From: Rhodothermaceae bacterium Tc-Br11_B2g6_7
GTDB lineage: Bacteria; Bacteroidota; Rhodothermia; Rhodothermales; Salinibacteraceae
Direction: 5' to 3'
Length of the DNA: 47,993 bases
Assembly: GCA_001564055.1 (NCBI GenBank)
Contig: LKNB01000020.1
Span: 1-47,993, forward strand
Under the pieces are notes generated by a model that worked only from the letters and a program-made list of their open reading frames with translations, was not told the DNA's origin and ran no database searches. Below are positions 15,532 through 24,115 of this stretch, in pieces. Both the position numbers and the translations under genes were made by a program. Every line of letters starts with the position of its first letter. Positions within the stretch are counted from its first letter, which is position 1.

Positions 15532-17316
15532 ATGAATTTTGATACGCTTGAGTTAAGCAAAAGCATGCGGCGGCTGCTCCTGCTGCTGCTGATCCTCCCC
15601 ATGGCACTGCTCGTCATGGGGGTCTATGGAGGCCTGATGCAGGCCCTCTTCCGCGCAGGCATCGTCACGAGCGACCCGTTTGTGGGAGGCGAATACTACC
15701 GCGGGCTGACGCTCCACGGCGTCATCAACGCACTGGTGTTTACCACCTTCTTTGCTGTGGCGTTTGGGCATGCCGTCATCACGAAGACGCTAAATAAGGC
15801 GCTCAACGAACGCTGGGCATGGACCTCGGGCATCCTAATGATTGTGGGCACCGTGATGACGGCGCTCACGATCTTTGCCGGCCGGGCTGACGTGCTGTAT
15901 ACCTTCTACCCCCCACTGCAGGCGGACTTTTTCTTTTACCTCGGGCTGGTTCTGGTCGTGGTCGGCTCGTGGATTGCCTTCTTTACCTGGATTCCGCCGT
16001 ACCTGGAGTGGCGCCGTGAGAACCCCGGGACGAAGACCCCACTGGCGGCCGTCGGTATCTTCGTCACGTTTATTGTGTGGTTCATTGCATCCATTGCAGT
16101 AGCCGTGGAAATCATTGTGCTCATTATGCCCTGGGTGCTCGGCTGGGTCGACGGCATCAACGCGATGCTCGCCCGTACGCTCTTTTGGATGTTTGGCCAC
16201 CCGCTGGTCTACTTCTGGCTACTGCCGGTCTACGTGATGTACTACACGATGCTGCCGCGCCTGGCGGGCGGGAAGCTGTACTCGGACACGGCCGGGCGGC
16301 TGGTCTTCTTTATGTTTATCGTGTTCTCGATCCCGGTAGGGACGCACCACCAGCTTATGGATCCGGGCATTAGCTCGGAGTGGAAGCTCATCCAGGGCTT
16401 CTTTACATTCATGGTGGCGCTGCCAAGCCTGATTACAGCGTTCACGCTGGCGGCCTCGCTGGAGTACGCCGGGCGCAAGCGTGGCGGCAAAGGCCTCTTC
16501 GGGTGGATGTTCAAGCTGCCCTACTTCGATACCAGCCGCTGGCTCTTTGCCTACTTTATCACGGGCCTTATCCTGTTTATCTTCGGCGGTATCTCGGGGA
16601 TCATCAACGCCTCATATCAGATGAACGCGGTGGTGCACAATACCGCGTGGCTGCCAGGCCACTTCCACATGACCGTGGCTGGTCCCGTAATCTTGGGGAT
16701 GCTGGGCATGAGCCTCTACATGGTGGCCAAGCTGACGGGCAAGAAAATCCGCATGAAGAAGATGGTATTGGCCGTACCGTACGTCTACTCGGTGGGCTTG
16801 CTGATGATGTCGTGGGGCCTGATGCGCGGCGGGCTGCAGGGTATGCCTCGGCGGACGAACACAGGCCTCACATACAGCAACCCCGATAGTGCCCTCTACC
16901 GCGCCGACTGGCAGCTCTTCACGGATGTGGTGGTCGTAGGCGCCAGTATCATGTTTCTGGCGATGGTCGTCTACTTCGTGGCGTTCTTCCTGACGCTGGT
17001 GTACCGCCGGGCCGAGGAGCCGTCGATGTCGTTTGGCTGGACGGAATCGGTCCACGAAAGCCCCACGCCTGTCCGGTGGCTGCATAACTTCCGGCCGTGG
17101 GTAATCGTCGCGCTTGTGCTGATTTTCGTCACCTACGCACCGGTGATGTACGATGTAACAACATCTAACTACGGTACCTCGCCACGGTACGGACCGGATA
17201 GCCCCGCCCCGCGTGTAAGCCCAAGTCCACAATCAGAGGATTTACCCCCGCCGTCCTCTTCTGACGCAGAAGCTGGTGACGAGCGGGCGGAACGACTGGA
17301 CCTGCTCATCGAGTAG
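15532..17316 (+). CDS. cbaA: ba3-type cytochrome c oxidase subunit I
   Basis: This 594-residue membrane protein, with about 13 helices, is the catalytic subunit of a type B haem-copper oxidase that reduces O2 to water and pumps protons. The ligands are present: low-spin haem His62 (LTLHGVINALVFTTFF) and His379; high-spin haem His377 (LPGHFHM); CuB His223, His272 and His273 (GHPLVYF, THHQLMD); and the cross-linked Tyr227 four residues after His223. The C-terminus is a Pro/Ser-rich soluble tail. Type B oxidases have high O2 affinity, which suits low-oxygen brines and control by an FNR-type regulator. No subunit III or IV is encoded here. Confidence 0.95.
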   Translation: MNFDTLELSKSMRRLLLLLLILPMALLVMGVYGGLMQALFRAGIVTSDPFVGGEYYRGLTLHGVINALVFTTFFAVAFGHAVITKTLNKALNERWAWTSGILMIVGTVMTALTIFAGRADVLYTFYPPLQADFFFYLGLVLVVVGSWIAFFTWIPPYLEWRRENPGTKTPLAAVGIFVTFIVWFIASIAVAVEIIVLIMPWVLGWVDGINAMLARTLFWMFGHPLVYFWLLPVYVMYYTMLPRLAGGKLYSDTAGRLVFFMFIVFSIPVGTHHQLMDPGISSEWKLIQGFFTFMVALPSLITAFTLAASLEYAGRKRGGKGLFGWMFKLPYFDTSRWLFAYFITGLILFIFGGISGIINASYQMNAVVHNTAWLPGHFHMTVAGPVILGMLGMSLYMVAKLTGKKIRMKKMVLAVPYVYSVGLLMMSWGLMRGGLQGMPRRTNTGLTYSNPDSALYRADWQLFTDVVVVGASIMFLAMVVYFVAFFLTLVYRRAEEPSMSFGWTESVHESPTPVRWLHNFRPWVIVALVLIFVTYAPVMYDVTTSNYGTSPRYGPDSPAPRVSPSPQSEDLPPPSSSDAEAGDERAERLDLLIE

Positions 17317-17330
17317 GTCTGTTGTCCATC

Positions 17331-17373
17331 GGGAGGGCGGCCTTTCCCTATGAGGTCTCCCTCCCGCCTCTGT
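17331..17373 (+). terminator. Hairpin after the oxidase operon, candidate terminator
   Basis: A perfect seven-base GC stem (17331-17337 with 17359-17365) with a 21-base loop is followed within ten bases by TTTT. It sits 15 bases after the subunit I stop and before the Sco gene. The long loop makes it a moderate candidate, so sco may have its own promoter or be read through. Confidence 0.45.
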
Positions 17374-17431
17374 TTTGCTCCGTCCGTAGGTTCTCTCGTT
17401 CTGGTTTTTCTGTCCCATCCTCTTCGTTCGG

Positions 17432-18019
17432 ATGCCTGACACTATGCGACGCGTGTTCTCCACCGCCCTCGCCCTCCTGCTCCTCGCCGGGACTGCCAGC
17501 CTCACGGGCTGTAGCGATGACCTGCGCGATGACGACTTCACGCTGCTCGACCAGTACGGCCATGCGGTCGATTTCCCCGCGGCGTTTGAAGACCGGCCGG
17601 TGGTGATGAGCTTCGTCTACACGAACTGCCCCGACATCTGCCCGATGATCACGGCGCGGCTGAAGCAGGTGGAAACCCAGCTCACTGACGTAGATGACGT
17701 AGCCTTTGTGCTCGTCTCCTTCGACCCCGAGCGCGATACGCCGGAGGTCCTGGACGCCTACGCCCGCTCCTTCGGACTCAGTGGGGAGCGGTGGACGCTA
17801 CTGACGGGGGAGGACGTAACGGTGGAGACCTTCATGGAGCGGCTTGGCATTGCGGTGCAGCGCTCCTTCACGCGACAGGACGACCGCGGCAACCCGTATT
17901 ACTTCATCGACCACACGGACCGCGTTACCGTTATCGACCGTGACCAGCGCATCCGGCACGAATTCGTCGGTAGCGAGGTCGACCCCGAGCGGCTGGCAGA
18001 GGCTGTGCGTGCCCTGTAG
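17432..18019 (+). CDS. SCO family copper chaperone lipoprotein
   Basis: This 195-residue protein is predicted to be a lipoprotein: hydrophobic N-terminus and lipobox LTGC with Cys27. It then has a thioredoxin-like fold. The copper-binding CxxxC is Cys66-Pro-Asp-Ile-Cys70, and the third ligand, His161, lies in FIDHTD. SCO/SenC proteins deliver copper to, or reduce, the CuA site of cytochrome oxidase subunit II. Its place directly after the ba3 operon supports that role. ATG 17432 and ATG 17444 are both possible; both leave the signal peptide intact. All key residues are present. Confidence 0.93.
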   Translation: MPDTMRRVFSTALALLLLAGTASLTGCSDDLRDDDFTLLDQYGHAVDFPAAFEDRPVVMSFVYTNCPDICPMITARLKQVETQLTDVDDVAFVLVSFDPERDTPEVLDAYARSFGLSGERWTLLTGEDVTVETFMERLGIAVQRSFTRQDDRGNPYYFIDHTDRVTVIDRDQRIRHEFVGSEVDPERLAEAVRAL

Positions 18020-18054
18020 CCCGTGCCCTGTAGCCAGCTTGTGGCACCCCCGGT

Positions 18055-18435
18055 CTACTCTGTTGCCGGCTCCAAGTGCTCCTCCGAGCCGTCTGGGTGC
18101 TCCAGGCGTAACCCGTCGCGCGTGTAGTGGAGGCGAAGCGTATCTTCGCCGCGCAGCAAGGTCGCATGGGAGGGCTGACTGGAGAGCACGTTGAACGTGA
18201 CGGTGTCCACCGTGCCATTGTACGTGTGGATGTACGCTCGACCCTGCGAAGAGAACCAGTAGCGTCCGCGCTCCCCTTCGTACTGGCCATCCATCTGCGC
18301 CAGATACGAGAGGTCCTCCATCGCATCTCGCGCTTCCTGGAATGGGTCGCGGTCCTCGTCTTCGCTACAGGCGGTGAGCAGGAGGAGGCTCAGCAGGCAT
18401 AGGATAAGTAGAGGGGGAGCAACGCGTGACAGCAT
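18055..18435 (-). CDS. Small lipoprotein, unknown function
   Basis: The 126-residue product begins with a clear lipoprotein signal (MLSRVAPPLLILCLLSLLLL, then TACS with the lipid Cys). A compact acidic domain with a run of short beta-strands follows (YWFSSQGRAYIHTYNG, DTVTFNVL, DTLRLHYTRDGLRLEHPDG). I recognise no family. The ATG at 18435 was chosen because it begins the signal peptide; an upstream in-frame extension lacks protein character. It is convergent with sco (35 bases between stops) and divergent from the gamma-glutamylcyclotransferase-like gene. Confidence 0.72.
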   Translation of the reverse strand: MLSRVAPPLLILCLLSLLLLTACSEDEDRDPFQEARDAMEDLSYLAQMDGQYEGERGRYWFSSQGRAYIHTYNGTVDTVTFNVLSSQPSHATLLRGEDTLRLHYTRDGLRLEHPDGSEEHLEPATE

Positions 18436-18569
18436 AGGGCCGTGGTTGAAGTGACAGTATGGACGATGGGACACATACACCTCATGAACCGCATCCGCGG
18501 GCGGTCCGTTCGCCCTTCACCTGTGTTTTTTTGCGAACCTCGCTTTATTACGAACCGACTGACCCTCCC

Positions 18570-18971
18570 ATGGCTGCATACCTCTTTGTTTATGGAACGC
18601 TCCGCCCGGTTCTGCGGCATCCGGCGTTCGACAAACACCTGGCGGGCCACGTCCAGTACATCGATCAGGCCCGTTGTCCGGGACGGCTCTTAGACCTTGG
18701 CACTTTTCCTGGACTGCTGCCGCCCGCTGATGGGGACGAGGAGGTTGTAGGTGACCTGCTGGAGCTTCCAGAGGATAACGAGGACGCCCTTCTGAAGAAG
18801 CTGGATACCTACGAAGGGCCCGGGTTTGAACGCACCACCCAAACCGTGACGCTACCTCAGGGGACAGAAGTAGAGGCGTACGTCTACACCTATGAGGGTC
18901 CACCGGGTAAGGGCGTCGCCATCCAGAGCGGCGACTGGGTGCGGCATCAGCGGGGACGGCCCTCGTCCTAA
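18570..18971 (+). CDS. Gamma-glutamylcyclotransferase-like (AIG2/GGCT) protein
   Basis: The 133-residue protein carries the family's N-terminal substrate loop, LFVYGTLRP (residues 5-13), followed by GRLLDLGTFPGLLP. The middle has a LDTYEGPGFERTT segment, where the Glu near residue 80 corresponds to the catalytic acid of GGCT enzymes, and then a VYTYEGP strand. Members release 5-oxoproline from gamma-glutamyl amines or peptides; many bacterial ones have unknown substrates. The start ATG follows a leader between divergent genes. It converges with the SDR gene, 18 bases from its stop. Family call is firm, substrate open. Confidence 0.88.
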   Translation: MAAYLFVYGTLRPVLRHPAFDKHLAGHVQYIDQARCPGRLLDLGTFPGLLPPADGDEEVVGDLLELPEDNEDALLKKLDTYEGPGFERTTQTVTLPQGTEVEAYVYTYEGPPGKGVAIQSGDWVRHQRGRPSS

Positions 18972-18989
18972 ACCTGCGAGGACGCGCCG

Positions 18990-19691
18990 CTACACATCGC
19001 CCTCCTGCGGGCGCAGTACCACTTCTTCTACCACGGTACGGTCGCTTAAGTCATAAATAGCGCAGACCGTATCAGCGATATCCTCCGGTTTCATGAAGCG
19101 CTCTTCGGGCAGGTCTACCCCTTCCCAACTGGGCGTGTACGTAGCCCCAGGCAGCAATGAGGTAACACGCAACCCGCGGCCTTTCGTCTCCTCGCGGACC
19201 GTGCGTGCGAGGCCCAGCAGGCCGTGCTTCGCAGCTCCGTAAGCGGCCCCATTCGGGTACGCCATGATGGATGCGACCGAGGCCATGTAGAAGATATGCC
19301 CCTGACCAGCGGCCAGCATGTCGTCCAGAAAAGCCTTCGTCACGACGAACGCGCTGGTGAGGTTGACGGCCACCTGATTTCTGAACTGGGCGGCGGTCAG
19401 CTCCTCCAGCGGCGCGGGCGTAAACATCCCCGCGTTGTTGACCAGCACATCAACAGCGCCCCAGGCGTCGTGCACGGCGGCAGCGGCATCTGCTACCGCT
19501 GCGTCGTCGGTAACGTCGGTGGGCACGACCAACGCTTCTGCGCCGGCAGCGCGGCACGCGTTGGCCACTGCGTTCAACTTGTCTTCGGTGCGGGCGAGCA
19601 ATGCGAGGCGCGCGTCGGGCGTAGCCGCAAAGGCCTCGGCTACAGCGCGACCTATACCCTGGCTGGCCCCGGTGATGACGATGGTAGGCAT
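18990..19691 (-). CDS. SDR oxidoreductase resembling Chlorobium-type sepiapterin reductase
   Basis: This 233-residue protein is a classical short-chain dehydrogenase: TGASQGIG at residues 7-14 binds NADP(H), NNAG at 85-88, and the catalytic Ser138, Tyr151 and Lys155 (YGAAK). The C-terminal half, with LPGATYTPSW, then KPEDIAD and RTVVEEVVLRPQEGD, closely follows the pattern I recall for the Chlorobium sepiapterin reductase, including the terminal VVEE..LRP..GD. It is the last gene after PTPS and folE on the same strand (41-base gap), so reduction of 6-pyruvoyl-tetrahydropterin to tetrahydrobiopterin is the likely role. A general SDR function remains possible, as the similarity is from memory. 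Confidence 0.8.
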   Translation of the reverse strand: MPTIVITGASQGIGRAVAEAFAATPDARLALLARTEDKLNAVANACRAAGAEALVVPTDVTDDAAVADAAAAVHDAWGAVDVLVNNAGMFTPAPLEELTAAQFRNQVAVNLTSAFVVTKAFLDDMLAAGQGHIFYMASVASIMAYPNGAAYGAAKHGLLGLARTVREETKGRGLRVTSLLPGATYTPSWEGVDLPEERFMKPEDIADTVCAIYDLSDRTVVEEVVLRPQEGDV

Positions 19692-19732
19692 GGGGAAAGG
19701 AGAAATCTATGCAGCAAAACATGAGGGTCCGC

Positions 19733-20404
19733 CTAACTGGTGGCTGACACCAACCGCATAAATTCAGCACGGGTGCTGTGGTTCATGAACTCCCCGCTCA
19801 TCGCACTGGTGCTGGTCAGCGAGTTCTGTTTTTCCGCCCCCCGCATCATCATGCAGAGGTGCTGCGCCTCAATGACGACGGCTACCCCCTGCGGCTCCAG
19901 GACCTTGTCGATGGCATCACGCACCTGAATGGTGAGGCGCTCCTGCACCTGCAACCGGCGCGCAAACACGTCCACCGTGCGTGGGATCTTGCTGAGGCCC
20001 ACAATTTTGCCGTTGGGGATATACGCCACGTGCGCTTTGCCGAAGAATGGCAGCATGTGATGTTCGCAGAGCGAGTATACCTCAATGTCTTTCACCAGAA
20101 TCATCTGGTCGTACTCCTCGGCAAACAGCGCCCCCCGGAGAATCGCCTCGGGGTCCATCTCATAGCCCTGCGTCAGGAACTGATAGGCTTTGGCCACGCG
20201 CTGCGGGGTATCCAGCAGTCCCTCCCGCTCCGGGTTTTCTCCTACGAGCTGCAAGATCTCGTGCACATGACCTGCGAGATCTTCGGTCGTTTTGCCGTCG
20301 TACACGTCCTTCCGCTCATAATGCCGGGCAGCATCCGGCCTCAGCGTCTTGGTCGTGCCCGGGTGCGTTGTGCTTGGGTGCGAATCTCCGTTGCTCATGT
20401 ACAT
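19733..20404 (-). CDS. folE: GTP cyclohydrolase I
   Basis: The 223-residue enzyme converts GTP to 7,8-dihydroneopterin triphosphate, the entry step to folate and biopterin. The zinc ligands are Cys113 and His116 ([10 protein letters not shown]) and Cys184 (QHLCMMMRG), all present. Other family marks are the [15 protein letters not shown] stretch and NSLTSTSAM near the end. The N-terminal 30 residues are a polar extension. Start ATG 20404 or 20398. It lies 23 bases behind the PTPS gene and 41 before the SDR gene, which places it in the biopterin cluster; it may also supply folate. Confidence 0.95.
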   Translation of the reverse strand: MYMSNGDSHPSTTHPGTTKTLRPDAARHYERKDVYDGKTTEDLAGHVHEILQLVGENPEREGLLDTPQRVAKAYQFLTQGYEMDPEAILRGALFAEEYDQMILVKDIEVYSLCEHHMLPFFGKAHVAYIPNGKIVGLSKIPRTVDVFARRLQVQERLTIQVRDAIDKVLEPQGVAVVIEAQHLCMMMRGAEKQNSLTSTSAMSGEFMNHSTRAEFMRLVSATS

Positions 20405-20427
20405 GGTACGCCTGTGTGTGGTAGTGG

Positions 20428-20841
20428 CTATTCGCCGTAATAGGTGGCGAAATTGCGCTCCGTCTCGTAAAGGGTGACCTGATGCAGCCGCCCGCTTGGG
20501 AGGTGACCCTCAAGCTCGTTCCAAATGGCTACGACGAAGTTTTCGGTGGATGGGATCGTACCTTCGAGAAAATCAACATCGACGTTCAGGTTGCGATGGT
20601 CCACCTTGTCTACAATACGGGTATGAAGCACTTGCTTCAGCTGCCCAAGGTCGATGACATAGCCCGTTTCAGGGTCCGGCTCGCCGGCCACCGTTACTTC
20701 CAATACGTAGTTGTGCCCGTGCCAGTTGGGATGGTTGCAATCGCCAAAGGTGTCTGCATTCCACGCATCCGATTTCTCAGGATTGTGCAACCGGTGCGCG
20801 GCGTTGAAATGCACTTTGCGCGTGACGTAGACCGTAGGCAT
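20428..20841 (-). CDS. 6-pyruvoyl-tetrahydropterin synthase (PTPS-II type)
   Basis: The 137-residue protein belongs to the PTPS/QueD family. Zinc ligands are His16, His41 and His43, and the catalytic cysteine is Cys35. The spacing is CxxxxxHGH ([11 protein letters not shown]), as in mammalian PTPS. QueD enzymes of queuosine synthesis have CxxxHGH, and folate-type PTPS-III has Glu instead of Cys. The motif therefore predicts conversion of dihydroneopterin triphosphate to 6-pyruvoyl-tetrahydropterin. Length and the DLGQLK, STENF and LYETE segments are normal. ATG 20841 is preferred to a TTG at 20853. It is first in the cluster with folE and a sepiapterin-reductase-like SDR. Confidence 0.88.
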   Translation of the reverse strand: MPTVYVTRKVHFNAAHRLHNPEKSDAWNADTFGDCNHPNWHGHNYVLEVTVAGEPDPETGYVIDLGQLKQVLHTRIVDKVDHRNLNVDVDFLEGTIPSTENFVVAIWNELEGHLPSGRLHQVTLYETERNFATYYGE

Positions 20842-20965
20842 GATCGAGACCAAAGGGTTAATGCAAAGGGATGAGCGCCTACCAGAGGCCTATCCACGCG
20901 TTCCACCAGAGAAACTTGTTGCCACAGCTTTCGCGCGATAGAACGACTTCCTCACAAGCCTGTAA

Positions 20966-21406
<441 letters not shown>

Positions 21407-21458
21407 GCTTTGCCCGCACGGAGTAGCTCGCTTGCGTTCCCATCACCCCTCTCCACTC

Positions 21459-22067
21459 GTGACTACCCTTGGCGTAACTGGTGGCATCGGCAGCGGTAAG
21501 TCAACGGCTTGCCGCTTCCTGGAAGACCTGGGCGCTCGCGTGTTTTACGCTGACGCAGAGGCAAAACGGCTGATGCAGGCGGACGACGCGCTCCGGGCGG
21601 CTATCGTAGCGGCGTTTGGTGAGGACACCTACGATGCAGACGGCACGCTTAACCGTGCCCATCTGGCAGCTATCGTGTTTTCGGATGACGAGAAGTTGCA
21701 GCAGCTGAATGCGCTGGTGCATCCGAGGGTGTTTGCATCGTTCAAGGAGGAAGTGCAGCGTGCTGCAGCCGACGGTGTGGAGCTACTCGTTCACGAGGCC
21801 GCCCTTATCTTTGAAGCGGGCGGCGATAAACATCTCGACGCCGTAGCGGTGGTGGATGCCCCGGTGAACGTCCGCATCCGGCGCGTGAGGGCACGCGATG
21901 ATGTATCGGAGCAGGAGGTACGCGCGCGAATGCAGCATCAGCTGCCCCCGGAGGAGCTACGCCAGCGCGCCGATTACGTGCTCGATAACAGCGGGTCGCC
22001 CGAGGAACTCCGCCGGCAAGTCCGTGCGCTTTACGCGCGGGTGACAGGGACGGACGCCTCCCGATAA
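21459..22067 (+). CDS. coaE: Dephospho-CoA kinase
   Basis: The 202-residue enzyme phosphorylates dephospho-CoA at the 3-prime hydroxyl, the last step of coenzyme A synthesis. It has the P-loop GGIGSGKST (residues 8-16), the DADAEAKRLM-like substrate segment (YADAEAKRLM), the HP..V/FASF motif after LNALVHPRV, and the VHEAALIFEAG lid region. The C-terminal DYVLDNSGS is typical. The start is a GTG at 21459 beside a family-like VTTLGVTGG; upstream codons overlap the HIT gene and lack similarity. It converges with the esterase gene, with only two bases between stops. Confidence 0.93.
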   Translation: MTTLGVTGGIGSGKSTACRFLEDLGARVFYADAEAKRLMQADDALRAAIVAAFGEDTYDADGTLNRAHLAAIVFSDDEKLQQLNALVHPRVFASFKEEVQRAAADGVELLVHEAALIFEAGGDKHLDAVAVVDAPVNVRIRRVRARDDVSEQEVRARMQHQLPPEELRQRADYVLDNSGSPEELRRQVRALYARVTGTDASR

Positions 22068-22069
22068 CC

Positions 22070-22768
22070 TCATCCCTGCTGGCTGATCACGCCCTGCAGC
22101 AGGTCGCGCGCGGCGCTGAGTTCGTCGTCGTTGATCGTATGCCCCATGCCGGGATAGATGCGTTCATCCACGGCGGCCCCAAGCTGCTCCAGGGCGTCGG
22201 CCGTTTGATGCACACGCTCCACGGGAATGTGCGCATCCACATCGCTGCAGCCCAGCAGCACGGGGGTGCCGTCGAGCGAACCGTCGTAGGACAACACCTT
22301 GTCGTGCGGCGGCGTCCCTTCTTCCTTGTCGGCGGCCCCAATGAGCCCTCCGGAAAAGCCCACCACCCCGCCGTATCGTTGCGGTTTGCGTGCCGCAGCC
22401 TCTGTGGCCAGGCAGGCCCCTTGCGAAAAGCCCAGCAGGACGATACGCTCCGGCCCAATGCCCTCGTCCTGTAAGGCATCGATGAGATGATGGACCACGG
22501 CGAGAGCTGAATCAAGCCAGGGCTGATTGGCCTCAAGCGGCGCCAGAAACGATTGCGGGTACCACGTATGGTTGGCGGCCTGCGGGGCTACGTAGGCGAC
22601 GTCGTTCGTCCCCAGCGCCTCTGCGAGCGGGTGCATGCTCTGCGCGGAGGCGCCGCGCCCGTGAAGCAGGATGACAGCCGCTGCGGCATCAGCCCGCGAT
22701 GCACCAAAGGTTTGGAGCGGCTGTCCGCCGTGGGGACCGCCAACGGTGCGGGTGGTGAGGGTCGACAT
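22070..22768 (-). CDS. Phospholipase/carboxylesterase family alpha/beta hydrolase
   Basis: The 232-residue hydrolase fits the LysoPLA/carboxylesterase (YpfH-like) family. An early HGRGASAQSM oxyanion loop is present, followed by the nucleophile elbow GFSQG around residue 124. The acid is in SDVDAHIP, and the catalytic His is in GMGHTIND. There is no signal peptide when started at ATG 22768, so it is cytoplasmic; longer in-frame starts upstream add a low-quality extension. Members cleave short-chain esters or lysophospholipids. It is convergent with coaE and divergent from the outer-membrane protein gene. Substrate cannot be told. Confidence 0.88.
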   Translation of the reverse strand: MSTLTTRTVGGPHGGQPLQTFGASRADAAAAVILLHGRGASAQSMHPLAEALGTNDVAYVAPQAANHTWYPQSFLAPLEANQPWLDSALAVVHHLIDALQDEGIGPERIVLLGFSQGACLATEAAARKPQRYGGVVGFSGGLIGAADKEEGTPPHDKVLSYDGSLDGTPVLLGCSDVDAHIPVERVHQTADALEQLGAAVDERIYPGMGHTINDDELSAARDLLQGVISQQG

Positions 22769-23005
22769 AAAGCGTAGGTGGGGTAGTGAACGGTATGTGC
22801 GCAATGAGGCTACAAAATAATCAGCGGGCATACTGTTACAACAGCTTGACTTACCGCGTCTATTCTCCAGAGGCGCATCCGGATTTTTGCCAATGCCTGT
22901 GGCCTGTAAGGCCGTTCGTGGGTTGGTTGTGTATGCATGCCTCCTGCTGTACCCGAAGCGCTCCCACCGTTTCGCCGTTCCCTGCACCTTCCGCCCCGTT
23001 GTGCC

Positions 23006-24019
23006 ATGCGTTCACTCCCCTGGGCCCCGGGCCCGCTGTGGTTCTCCGCTCTCTTGCTCCCTATCCTGTTGCTGCTTGCCCTCTGGGCCGCTGCGCCTGC
23101 TGAGGCCAGCGCTACCGATGCCCAGGTCGCTCCTGCCGCGCGCTACGCCTTTGTAGATATACAGGGTGAGGCAGCGGCTGCCGGGCTCCACCTGGATCGA
23201 CCGTTGACTCCACTCTTCGCCTCCGACGCACCGCGCAGCCACAAACATAAGCACAGGCGTAACCGCTCTACCCGCCCGTCTTCCGAGATTACCTCCATCA
23301 CTATCGGCTACCTGGACGACGACTTTCGCTATGTTGACCGGGACGAGACCCTGCTGGACGACGAGGGCGCTCCGCTCTACCGCAATACCTCGGCGCTCTC
23401 CACAGTGATGTTCTCGGCTCAGCATACCTCGTTGCTGATCGGCTACGGCGTTCAACGCAGCGTTCCCGAGCGTAATCAGCCGGCCCTGCGCACCCTGTAC
23501 GTAGCGGCTGAGGCTGGAGAAAACCTGAACCTGTTTGATGACGTAGCGCGCCTCCCGCTGCAGGTGTACGTGCCCGTCCGACTCCTTCTTGGATACCGCG
23601 CCACTACGGGCCGCCCCGATACCCCAACGGAGGATCTTGCGACGCTGCACCTGGCGAATGCGCAGGCTGCAGCCGGCATCGGCGGGCAGTTCACCTTTCC
23701 TGGGGGGCTCCCCATCGTAGGGGACAACCTCGTCGGCTTTGCTTCGGTGGTGCGCGGCCTGGGGGGTGTGGGCGACCTGCGGCGCAGCCTCGACGGGGTG
23801 CGCCTGGCCCGTTCGCTGGATGTGAACCTGGAGTTTCAGGTGCGCCGCATCTTTGGCGGCCAGGCCGGACTAACCATCGGGTATACCTACAGCACCCTCA
23901 GCTGGTCGAATCAGGGCATCAACTCGGTGTTCGACTTCCTCGATGTGCTGGTGGGCGCGGCCGACGGCTTCCAACGCAACAGCGTGCAGAGCCTCTTCCG
24001 CGTCGGGATCAACTTTTAA
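23006..24019 (+). CDS. Predicted outer-membrane beta-barrel protein, unknown function
   Basis: The 337-residue product starts with a signal peptide (hydrophobic run about 12-30, AAPAEASA). A His/Lys/Arg-rich patch follows near residues 75-90 (SHKHKHRRNRSTR), then alternating amphipathic strands such as EITSITIGYLDDDFRYVD, VNLEFQVRRIFGG and TIGYTYSTLSW. It ends in FRVGINF, and a terminal Phe after alternating residues is typical of barrels inserted by BAM. No named family is recognised. ATG 23006 begins the signal peptide; an upstream in-frame start at 22937 is less likely. It faces RibBA, with 96 bases between the stops. Confidence 0.78.
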   Translation: MRSLPWAPGPLWFSALLLPILLLLALWAAAPAEASATDAQVAPAARYAFVDIQGEAAAAGLHLDRPLTPLFASDAPRSHKHKHRRNRSTRPSSEITSITIGYLDDDFRYVDRDETLLDDEGAPLYRNTSALSTVMFSAQHTSLLIGYGVQRSVPERNQPALRTLYVAAEAGENLNLFDDVARLPLQVYVPVRLLLGYRATTGRPDTPTEDLATLHLANAQAAAGIGGQFTFPGGLPIVGDNLVGFASVVRGLGGVGDLRRSLDGVRLARSLDVNLEFQVRRIFGGQAGLTIGYTYSTLSWSNQGINSVFDFLDVLVGAADGFQRNSVQSLFRVGINF

Positions 24020-24115
24020 GTACCCGTGCGACTTCCAGGGGCCGTGCCGATCGTCGCCGCTGCCTCATCCTATCCTCGCCTCACTGCTCGGTGGGCCGGA
24101 GACAGCCACGTACGG

